Source: Bacteroidales bacterium | GTDB taxonomy: Bacteria; Bacteroidota; Bacteroidia; Bacteroidales; Muribaculaceae | DNA: 7,082 bases | NCBI GenBank assembly: GCA_009177195.1 | Contig: WFMA01000070.1 | Location: forward strand, 1 to 7,082 | Direction: 5' to 3' | In this document: positions 1 through 5,893 of the stretch, piece by piece | Position numbering within the stretch: position 1 is the stretch's first letter | How the letters are laid out: every line of letters starts with the position of its first letter | Program-made: the position numbers and the translations under genes | The notes under the pieces: generated by a model | The model's database searches: none | Told to the model about the DNA's origin: nothing | Seen by the model: only the letters and a program-made list of their open reading frames with translations

Positions 1-50
1 TCAAGACACCCCTTGATAAAGGGAATATTTTTCTCGATGATAACTTTCAT
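1..50 (-). CDS. pdxB: Probable 4-phosphoerythronate dehydrogenase, N-terminal fragment (runs off the left edge)
   Basis: Only the first 16 codons plus two bases are present, on the minus strand, starting from an ATG at 50-48. They read MKVIIEKNIPFIKGCL. This resembles the opening of PdxB proteins (E. coli begins MKILVDENMPYA), where the first beta strand is followed by a conserved N-[IM]-P turn. PdxB is a 2-hydroxyacid dehydrogenase that oxidises 4-phospho-D-erythronate in the DXP-dependent pyridoxal 5'-phosphate pathway in the cytoplasm. The ATG overlaps the TGA stop of the upstream membrane-protein gene by four bases (ATGA), typical of translationally coupled operon genes, which supports this being a real start. 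The identification rests on a very short stretch; another protein beginning with a similar strand-turn is possible. No dehydrogenase motif can be checked here. Confidence 0.6.
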   Translation of the reverse strand, partial: MKVIIEKNIPFIKGCL

Positions 51-1027
51 ATAGCGAAATTCCAAAGGTAGATACCGCCATAGATGATGATGAAACACAC
101 CACCGGAAAGTAGCCGCGCTTCATCTGGTTGATGGCGAAGAAATGTCCTATCTGCACCGCCGTGCAGCAGTTGAGCATGGGGATATAGATGAACCAGTGG
201 GTGTAATCGACAAAAAGCATCAACACCGTCGTCACCGAAAGAATTGTCCAGAAACCGTTGTAGGCTCGCGCCCTGGCATTGTAGCCGTAAATCTTGATGA
301 GATTCCACACCCCGAGCACACACCCTATAATCAGGGTGACTGCCGTATAGACGATAATCTGAATCAGCTCATTGAGGTCGAGCACTTCAAGAACCCCCGT
401 CATCTGGGGCAACTTGAATTCCAACGGGTTGATGACTCCGAAGCCCACGAGAATCCACAGCGGAGTGACAATGCCGAGAATCATCGCCAGAACACCCTTG
501 AAAGAAAGGCAGCGCATCTGAAGGATACCTGCGAAAAACGCCGCCATATAGGCAAGATAGGCGTAGTCGGAAAGCGATCCGAAAGCAAGAATGCAGAACA
601 CGAGATAGATGCTGCGAGTGCGTTCAGGCTTCTGGAACGAGGCATAGAGCGGAATGACGGCAAGCAGCACAAGCAAGCAGAGCAGGGAGCCGTCAGACAC
701 CTGTCCCAACACCGACGGCTGCGCGCACTGCATGATGACAAATGTCCCGGCAAAAAGGGGCGACACCGTGCGCAAAAGATTGAAGCGCCGGTTGATGTAG
801 ATGAGCAGAAACGCCTGCAGGGCGCAGATGGCGAGCGCGGCGAAAAGCGACAGCTCGGCATCGGGGATCCACTCATTGAAAGATGGGAAGCCAAATCCGT
901 CATTAGCCGTCACCGGGGTCACGGCTCCCGCATAGAAAGCGATGACCGCAGCGACAAAAGACACGCAAAGCATTATGAAAAATGCATTGCGTGACAATAC
1001 GAACCGGGTTACATCCTGCTCTTTCAA
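47..1027 (-). CDS. Polytopic inner-membrane protein of unknown function, DUF6427-like
   Basis: A 326-residue, strongly hydrophobic protein with about nine to eleven predicted membrane segments, near residues 14-36, 57-78, 86-102, 113-131, 137-171 (probably two), 177-198, 219-246, 258-298 (one or two) and 304-323. Short basic loops separate several of them (INRRFNLLR at 78-86, the ARAR stretch near 251, QMKRGY at 301). No catalytic or transport signature is recognisable. The arrangement, with an N-terminal hydrophobic segment followed by an AFLLIYINRRF-like segment, recalls the Bacteroidota-restricted family DUF6427; that link is from memory and moderate. The start is taken as a TTG at 1027-1025, five bases after the purD stop. 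An in-frame TAA lies at 1042-1040, and the first in-frame ATG is codon 19, inside the first membrane segment, so TTG is the best choice. The gene lies between purD and the probable pdxB, and its stop overlaps the next start. Function cannot be inferred beyond co-expression. Confidence 0.8.
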   Translation of the reverse strand: MKEQDVTRFVLSRNAFFIMLCVSFVAAVIAFYAGAVTPVTANDGFGFPSFNEWIPDAELSLFAALAICALQAFLLIYINRRFNLLRTVSPLFAGTFVIMQCAQPSVLGQVSDGSLLCLLVLLAVIPLYASFQKPERTRSIYLVFCILAFGSLSDYAYLAYMAAFFAGILQMRCLSFKGVLAMILGIVTPLWILVGFGVINPLEFKLPQMTGVLEVLDLNELIQIIVYTAVTLIIGCVLGVWNLIKIYGYNARARAYNGFWTILSVTTVLMLFVDYTHWFIYIPMLNCCTAVQIGHFFAINQMKRGYFPVVCFIIIYGGIYLWNFAI

Positions 1028-1032
1028 GAATC

Positions 1033-2316
1033 TTATTTTTTATAGTTCAATAAGTCCTGACCGATATCGCGGCGGCTGTACTTGCCGTCGAAATTGATGC
1101 GTGATATATTTTCGTAGCTTTTTGCGAGAGCGTCGGCAACAGTGTCGCCGTAGGAGCTGACCGACAGCACTCGTCCCCCCGAAGTGAGTATATTTTCCCC
1201 GTCAGCCTTTGTGCCGGCATGGAACACGATGCTGCCGTCGACCTGTTCAAGCCCCGAGATGAGCTTGCCCTTTTCATAGCTTCCGGGGTAGCCACCCGAA
1301 ACCATCATCACAGTCACGGCAGGACGGGGATCGATGTTAAGGGGCAGAGAGCCGAGATCGCCATTAGCTGCCGCTACCATCAGTTCAAGCAGGTCGCTGT
1401 CCACGCGCAGCATCACAGCCTCGGTTTCAGGGTCGCCCATTCTCACGTTGTATTCAATCACCATCGGCTCGCCGTCCACGTTGATAAGTCCCAGAAAGAT
1501 GAAGCCGCGATAGGTGATGCCGTCGGCGGCAAGCCCCTTCACCGTCGGCTCGATGATGCGCTGACGCACTTTCTCCATGAACTCGTCATCGGCAAACACC
1601 ACGGGGCTTACGGCTCCCATGCCGCCGGTGTTAAGACCGGTGTCGCCCTCACCGATGCGCTTATAATCCTTCGCCACGGGGAGCACACGGTAATCCTTGC
1701 CGTCGGTAAGGACAAATACCGAACACTCGATGCCCGAAAGGAATTCCTCGATCACAACAGTAGCCGACGACGCGCCAAACATTCCTGAGAGCATCTCTTT
1801 CAACGCCGCCTTAGCCTCGTCGAGGTCATTGATGATGAGCACGCCCTTTCCTGCTGCGAGCCCGTCGGCTTTAAGCACGTAGGGCGCCTTGAGGGTTTCG
1901 AGGAAGCGATAGCCCTCCTCGATAGTGTCGGCGGTAAAACTGCGATAGCGCGCTGTGGGAATGCCGTGGCGTTCCATGAACTGCTTGGCGAAATCCTTGC
2001 TTCCCTCCAGAGCGGCTCCCGCCCGGCTGGGACCAACGACAAGAATGCCGCGCTCATTGAAATAATCGTAAATACCCTTAACGAGAGGATCCTCGTTGCC
2101 GGCAACGATAACCGAAATATCATTAGCCTTGACAAATTCCTCGATAGCCGGAAAATCGACAGGCGAGATGTTGACATTCACGCCATATTGCGGAGTGCCG
2201 CCGTTGCCCGGAGCGATGAAGAGTTTTCCGAGACGGGGGCTTTGGCTCATTTTCCACGCAAGTGCTGACTCACGGCCACCCGAGCCCAGCAACAGGACAT
2301 TTACTTTATTCATCAT
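1033..2316 (-). CDS. purD: Phosphoribosylamine--glycine ligase (GAR synthetase)
   Basis: A full-length 427-residue PurD, the usual size for the monofunctional bacterial enzyme. It joins 5-phosphoribosylamine and glycine using ATP to form glycinamide ribonucleotide, the second step of cytoplasmic de novo purine synthesis. Visible landmarks are the N-terminal strand and glycine loop (LLLGSGGRE, 8-16), the APGNGGT motif (35-41), the ATP-grasp core with [13 protein letters not shown] (147-159), the [11 protein letters not shown] stretch (187-197), [14 protein letters not shown] (225-238), and the family signature RMGDPETEA (292-300), followed by a C-terminal domain with [11 protein letters not shown] (340-350). 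Two normally conserved positions differ: GGREHAL reads GGRESAL (Ser17) and GPExPL reads GNEDPL (Asn74). Neither destroys the ATP-grasp core, so the enzyme is probably active. Two consecutive ATG codons begin the frame (2316-2314 and 2313-2311), and either could be used. The gene starts 21 bases after the rlmL-like stop and ends five bases before the next gene. Confidence 0.96.
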   Translation of the reverse strand: MMNKVNVLLLGSGGRESALAWKMSQSPRLGKLFIAPGNGGTPQYGVNVNISPVDFPAIEEFVKANDISVIVAGNEDPLVKGIYDYFNERGILVVGPSRAGAALEGSKDFAKQFMERHGIPTARYRSFTADTIEEGYRFLETLKAPYVLKADGLAAGKGVLIINDLDEAKAALKEMLSGMFGASSATVVIEEFLSGIECSVFVLTDGKDYRVLPVAKDYKRIGEGDTGLNTGGMGAVSPVVFADDEFMEKVRQRIIEPTVKGLAADGITYRGFIFLGLINVDGEPMVIEYNVRMGDPETEAVMLRVDSDLLELMVAAANGDLGSLPLNIDPRPAVTVMMVSGGYPGSYEKGKLISGLEQVDGSIVFHAGTKADGENILTSGGRVLSVSSYGDTVADALAKSYENISRINFDGKYSRRDIGQDLLNYKK

Positions 2317-2337
2317 GCAGTTGGTTTATGTGTGATT

Positions 2338-4095
2338 TTATTGATTTTCGTTATTTTCCCCGCTATCGGCGTTGCCCGACTTCCACCCCTTGCGCTTTCT
2401 CATAGCCGGGAGCGAAGGCTGCCTGCCGATGATGCTCTTGAGCGCCTGTTCGTTGCGGCGGATTGCAAGCGGATTGTCGGAATTGACGGGAGCCGGCTTG
2501 GCAGGGCGCTCGTCTCTTGCCGAATCACGGCGGCGGTCATCACCGCCGCGCCCGAAGGGACGCTTCTTATATTTCTCCTCAAGGGGGCTGCGGCGACGCT
2601 CTTCCCTGCCGCGCTCATCCTTGAAACGCGGCGTGCGGCGATCATCGTCACGGAAACGGCGGTCCTCCTTCTTGAAGCGGCGGTCGCCCCGGTCTTCACG
2701 ACGGTCATCACGGAAGCGGTCGCTGCTCTTGAAGCGCTCGCCGCCACGGCGGCTATCCTTGAAACGTGACTTGCGGCGGTCCTCGAAATCGTCACCGTCG
2801 CGCTCTTCCACAAACTTGCGTCCGCTCTTTCCGCCGAAACCGCGCTTGCGGGCGTCATTGCGCCACTCGGCTTCGGAGAGACGGCGCTGAGGCGCGCGTT
2901 TTGTATCTTCGGCACGCTTGTTCAGGGTGTTGCCCTCCTTTCGGAAGCTCTTGTAATCGCCCTCGAAAGTTATGTATTCGCGAAGCTCGCATTCAAGCGA
3001 GCCGTTAAGAATCTGCATTTTCACCGAGGGGGTGAGCCCGATGCGGTTAAAATACTCCTCCTTATATCCTATAATCCATGAATGATAGCCCTTGAAAACT
3101 CGTTTCAACTTGTTTCCGAGCAAGCTGTAGAGCCCCTCCATGTCATCGACCGAAATGCGTTCGCCGTATGGGGGATTGGTGACGAGCACCCCATCCTCGG
3201 GAGCCGACTCCCATTGCGACAACGGCTTTATCTCAAGCTGCACATATTTTGCCACGCCGGCTTGCTTGACATTCTTCTCGGCGATGGAGATAGCCTTGGG
3301 CGAGATATCGGCGCCGATGATGGGCACCTCCACGTCGCGCTCGTTGGAGTCATCATTGTAAAGGCTTTCAAAAAGCTCCTCGTCGAAGTCGTTCCAATGC
3401 TCGAAAGCGAAGCTCTTGCGATAGACTCCGGGATTGATGTTGGCGGCGATAAGGGCGGCTTCGATAAGGAATGTGCCCGAGCCACACATGGGATCGACAA
3501 ACGGCACGTCGCCCTTCCATCCGCTCATGAGGATGATGCCGGCGGCGAGCACCTCGTTGATGGGCGCCTCGGTCTGAGCCACTTTATAGCCGCGCTTGTG
3601 GAGCGACTCGCCCGACGAGTCGAGCGACAGGGTGACACGGTTTTCATCGATGTGGACATTTATCATCACATCGGCGTCCTGAAGACGTACGCCCGGACGG
3701 CAGTCGGCGCCGAAACGGTCTTTGAAAAAATCGACTATTCCGTCCTTCACGCGGTAGGTGACGAAACGCGAATTGGTGAAAATGTCGGAATTCACCACCG
3801 GATCTATGGAAAAGGTTTTGTCGGGCGACATGATGGCAGTCCAGTCAAAGTCCTTGGTCATCTCATAGAGAGCGTCAGTGTCGTCGGCAGTGAATTTCAC
3901 TATCGGTTTCAGAATTCTCAGCGCCGTGCGGCAGCTCAAATTGGCTTTATACATAATCTCCTTGTCGCCTTCAAAAGAGACCATGCGTCGTCCGACGGTC
4001 ACATTCTTCGCTCCTATCGCGCGCAATTCGCCGGCGAGAATATCCTCAAGACCCTGAAAGGTTTTTGCAACCATTTCGTAAGTTTCGGTTTTCAT
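2338..4095 (-). CDS. rlmL: THUMP-domain class I SAM-dependent 23S rRNA guanine-N2 methyltransferase (RlmL-like) with a long charged tail
   Basis: A 585-residue protein in the RlmL/YcbY N-terminal-half family, whose E. coli member forms N2-methylguanosine at 23S rRNA G2445. Residues 1-60 form the N-terminal ferredoxin-like part and about 45-155 the RNA-binding THUMP domain. The methyltransferase domain follows: SAM-binding motif VDPMCGSGTF at 200-209, the acidic strand IIGADISPKA near 259-268, and catalytic motif TNPPYGER at 306-313. The RlmK half found in E. coli is absent. From about 388 the protein becomes a low-complexity Arg/Asp/Lys/Glu tail with six RF[KR] units (444, 454, 460, 473, 480, 490), ending in a less repetitive segment, NPLAIRRNEQALKSIIGRQP (541-560). 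The frame could open one codon earlier at a TTG (4098-4096), but the ATG at 4095-4093 is preferred: it overlaps the epsC stop by one base (TGATG), indicating coupled translation. Exact target nucleotide is inferred by family only. Confidence 0.9.
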   Translation of the reverse strand: MKTETYEMVAKTFQGLEDILAGELRAIGAKNVTVGRRMVSFEGDKEIMYKANLSCRTALRILKPIVKFTADDTDALYEMTKDFDWTAIMSPDKTFSIDPVVNSDIFTNSRFVTYRVKDGIVDFFKDRFGADCRPGVRLQDADVMINVHIDENRVTLSLDSSGESLHKRGYKVAQTEAPINEVLAAGIILMSGWKGDVPFVDPMCGSGTFLIEAALIAANINPGVYRKSFAFEHWNDFDEELFESLYNDDSNERDVEVPIIGADISPKAISIAEKNVKQAGVAKYVQLEIKPLSQWESAPEDGVLVTNPPYGERISVDDMEGLYSLLGNKLKRVFKGYHSWIIGYKEEYFNRIGLTPSVKMQILNGSLECELREYITFEGDYKSFRKEGNTLNKRAEDTKRAPQRRLSEAEWRNDARKRGFGGKSGRKFVEERDGDDFEDRRKSRFKDSRRGGERFKSSDRFRDDRREDRGDRRFKKEDRRFRDDDRRTPRFKDERGREERRRSPLEEKYKKRPFGRGGDDRRRDSARDERPAKPAPVNSDNPLAIRRNEQALKSIIGRQPSLPAMRKRKGWKSGNADSGENNENQ

Positions 4096-5000
4096 CAATT
4101 CTTTAGTCTTAATATGTTATTAGCTTTTGCCTGTATAATTCTTTCTCCCGGTTCAACATCTTGAGTGACCCACACGTTACCACCGATTACCGCATTGTCG
4201 CCAACCGTTATGCGCCCCAGAATGGTGGCGTTGGAGTAGATGACCACGTTGTTGCCGATGATGGGGTGGCGCGGCACACCCTTGACCGGATTGCCGTTTT
4301 CGTCGAGATCGAAGCTCTTGGCTCCGAGCGTCACTCCCTGATAGATTTTCACGTTGTTTCCCACGATAGCCGTGGCGCCGATTACGATACCTGTCCCATG
4401 GTCGATGGTGAGCGACTCGCCGATGGTGGCTTCGGGATGAATGTCGACACCCGTCAACGAGTGAGCCTGCTCGCTTATCATCCTCGGCAGGACCGGCACG
4501 TCGAGCTTCACGAGCTCATGGGCGATGCGGTAATGACATATAGCGCGGATGCCGGGATAGCAATAAATCACCTCGCCCACTGAAAGGGCGGCGGGGTCGC
4601 CGTGATAGGTGGCGATGGCGTCGGTCTTTAGAACGCGCCTCAACTCGGGCAAGCGGCTTATGAAGATGTCGGCTTTCTCCTCGGCAACGCGCCGCGCGTC
4701 GAAAATAGAGCCGTTCAGGCTTATACCGGCATGAATCTGATGGGCAAGGCAGCGGTGAAGCTTCTCGATCCACACCCCCATGAAGTCACGGATGTTTTCA
4801 CACCCGGCATCATGGTCGCCGAAATATCCCGGAAAAACGATGGCGCTGGTAAGATCCACAATTTGCCGCGCCGCTTCATGGGAAGGAAGAGGACCGCGGT
4901 GACAAAGCGAGGCGCATATACCGTCAAGACTCTCTTGCGATGAAAGAGTGTCGGCAGCGTCCCGCAGGATGTCGTCATGATGTCGGTTGTCAGAACTCAT
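4095..5000 (-). CDS. epsC: Serine O-acetyltransferase, long EpsC-type
   Basis: A 301-residue enzyme that transfers acetyl from acetyl-CoA to L-serine, giving O-acetylserine for cysteine synthesis in the cytoplasm. Residues 1-180 form the helical N-terminal domain, with FPGYFG at 56-61 and GDPAAL at 134-139; Asp135 matches the serine-binding Asp92 of E. coli CysE. Residues 184-290 form the left-handed beta-helix hexapeptide repeats. Catalytic-site matches are Asp186 in VDIHPEA, Asp200-His201 in DHGTG, and Arg244-His245 in PRHP. The stretch GAKSFDLDENGNPVKGVPRH (226-245) is the longer loop seen in Bacteroidetes homologues, in place of the short CysE loop. The position matching CysE Glu166 (usual GET after DHxTGIVxG) is Ala209. 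The ATG at 5000-4998 fits the start of the family's helical domain. It is the first gene of the leftward unit, divergent from dapB, and its stop overlaps the next start. It could equally be labelled cysE; the long N-terminus favours epsC. Confidence 0.93.
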   Translation of the reverse strand: MSSDNRHHDDILRDAADTLSSQESLDGICASLCHRGPLPSHEAARQIVDLTSAIVFPGYFGDHDAGCENIRDFMGVWIEKLHRCLAHQIHAGISLNGSIFDARRVAEEKADIFISRLPELRRVLKTDAIATYHGDPAALSVGEVIYCYPGIRAICHYRIAHELVKLDVPVLPRMISEQAHSLTGVDIHPEATIGESLTIDHGTGIVIGATAIVGNNVKIYQGVTLGAKSFDLDENGNPVKGVPRHPIIGNNVVIYSNATILGRITVGDNAVIGGNVWVTQDVEPGERIIQAKANNILRLKN

Positions 5001-5011
5001 AAAATATTATG

Positions 5012-5046
5012 CAAATTTACACGAAAAACTCTTACCATACAACAAA
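5012..5046 (-). promoter_or_regulatory. Candidate Bacteroidetes promoter for the epsC-rlmL-purD unit
   Basis: On the minus strand, TAAATTTG at 5019-5012 matches the Bacteroidetes -7 consensus TAnnTTTG exactly. A TTTG at 5046-5043 could be the -33 element, though the 23-base spacing is at the long end. If used, transcription would start about six bases before the epsC ATG, giving a very short leader. Such boxes occur by chance in AT-rich DNA, so this is tentative. Confidence 0.4.
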
Positions 5047-5084
5047 TAATCTCACAGAAGATTTTCAAATTACACGTGAAAGGC

Positions 5085-5115
5085 TTCGCAGTACGGCAGA
5101 AAATCCTTATTTTTG
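5085..5115 (+). promoter_or_regulatory. Candidate Bacteroidetes promoter for dapB-lepB
   Basis: TATTTTTG at 5108-5115 matches the -7 consensus TAnnTTTG exactly. TTCG at 5085-5088, 19 bases upstream, is a three-of-four match to the -33 TTTG. The predicted start near 5120 leaves a leader of about 15 bases before the dapB ATG. There is no Shine-Dalgarno-like sequence; the leader is AT-rich, as is common in this phylum. Confidence 0.4.
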
Positions 5116-5135
5116 TCAGGTTAATTTGAATCATT

Positions 5136-5888
5136 ATGAAAATAGCGATAATAGGATATGGCAAAATGGGCAAAGCCATCGAAAGCATAGCCCTGCAACG
5201 CGGACATGAAATAGTGTGTAAAATCGACGCCGACAATCAGAACGATTTCGACTCGGAAGCATTTGCCGCTGCCGACGTGGCTATTGAATTCACCACCCCG
5301 GCGACAGCCGTCGCCAACTACAAGCGCGCGTTCTCGCGCAGAGTGCCGGTAGTGTCGGGCAGCACGGGATGGCTCGCCTCGATGCCCGAAATCAAAAAAA
5401 TGTGTGAAGCAGGCGAAGCCACTTTCTTCTGGACCTCCAACTTCTCGCTGGGCGTGAACATCTTTTTCGCGGTCAACAAGTATCTCGCCTCGCTCATGGC
5501 GGGACTGCCGCAATACACCCCCTCGATGACCGAGATACACCACATCCACAAGCTCGACCATCCCAGCGGCACGGCAATCACCCTCGCCGAAGGAATCATG
5601 GACAAGGACAACCGCATAAAGAGCTGGACCGAAGCCGATGAATGCGCCCCCGAGCAGCTCCACATCACCGCCGAGCGCGAGGGCGAAGTGCCCGGAACCC
5701 ACATAATCAACTGGGACAGCGAAGCCGACTCGATCACTATCGAGCATCGCGCCAAGTCGCGCATGGGATTCGCTCTCGGAGCAGTGATAGCCGCCGAGTG
5801 GACCTGCGGCAAAAAAGGATTTCTCACGATGGACGAGATGATGCGCAGCCTCATCGCCAATCCGTCGCTCCTCGACATCATAAAATAA
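5136..5888 (+). CDS. dapB: 4-hydroxy-tetrahydrodipicolinate reductase
   Basis: A 250-residue DapB, full length for the short Bacteroidetes form. It reduces hydroxytetrahydrodipicolinate to tetrahydrodipicolinate with NAD(P)H in the cytoplasmic pathway to meso-diaminopimelate (cell wall) and lysine. The N-terminal Rossmann domain carries GYGKMG at 7-12 for dinucleotide binding, EFTTP at 51-55 and GSTGW at 75-79. The catalytic and tetramerisation domain carries the NFSLGVN motif (102-108) and the signature EIHHIHKLDHPSGT (133-146). There His135, His136 and Lys139 match the E. coli His159, His160 and catalytic Lys163, and SGT holds the substrate carboxylate. The late motif RAKSRMGFALGAVIAAEW (205-222) is the usual C-terminal strand and helix. 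Asp31 at the end of the second Rossmann strand would favour NADH, but that is only inferred. The ATG at 5136 is the first codon of the Rossmann strand. lepB follows after five bases, so the two genes are probably cotranscribed. Confidence 0.97.
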   Translation: MKIAIIGYGKMGKAIESIALQRGHEIVCKIDADNQNDFDSEAFAAADVAIEFTTPATAVANYKRAFSRRVPVVSGSTGWLASMPEIKKMCEAGEATFFWTSNFSLGVNIFFAVNKYLASLMAGLPQYTPSMTEIHHIHKLDHPSGTAITLAEGIMDKDNRIKSWTEADECAPEQLHITAEREGEVPGTHIINWDSEADSITIEHRAKSRMGFALGAVIAAEWTCGKKGFLTMDEMMRSLIANPSLLDIIK

Positions 5889-5893
5889 ACGCA

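Noticed and set aside
143..994. Long open frame on the plus strand (283 codons) opposite the membrane protein
   Set aside because: It encodes a His/Arg/Glu-rich product with no family resemblance. The minus-strand frame gives a coherent membrane protein that fits the operon spacing.
2530..2830. Imperfect repeats on the plus strand (recurring cttgaagcg and cggcggtc words) considered as a tandem repeat or CRISPR-like array
   Set aside because: The words have irregular spacing and no constant repeat/spacer lengths. They fall in frame with RF[KR] and DRR codons of the methyltransferase tail, so they reflect protein composition.
2372..2890. Plus-strand frame giving a Ser/Arg-repeat (RS-like) product, and other frames over the same region
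   Set aside because: These are mirror images of the Arg/Asp-rich tail codons read on the opposite strand or another frame. No start context or homology supports them.
3082..4164. 360-codon plus-strand open frame opposite the methyltransferase and the epsC end
   Set aside because: It is the antisense of a well-supported THUMP methyltransferase with SAM and NPPY motifs. Its own product resembles no protein I know; GC-rich codons with few antisense stops explain the open frame.
5001..5135. Possible riboswitch or attenuator upstream of epsC or dapB
   Set aside because: The gap is only 135 bases, AT-rich, and no stable stem, T-box element or lysine riboswitch core is visible. The predicted leaders are too short to hold one.
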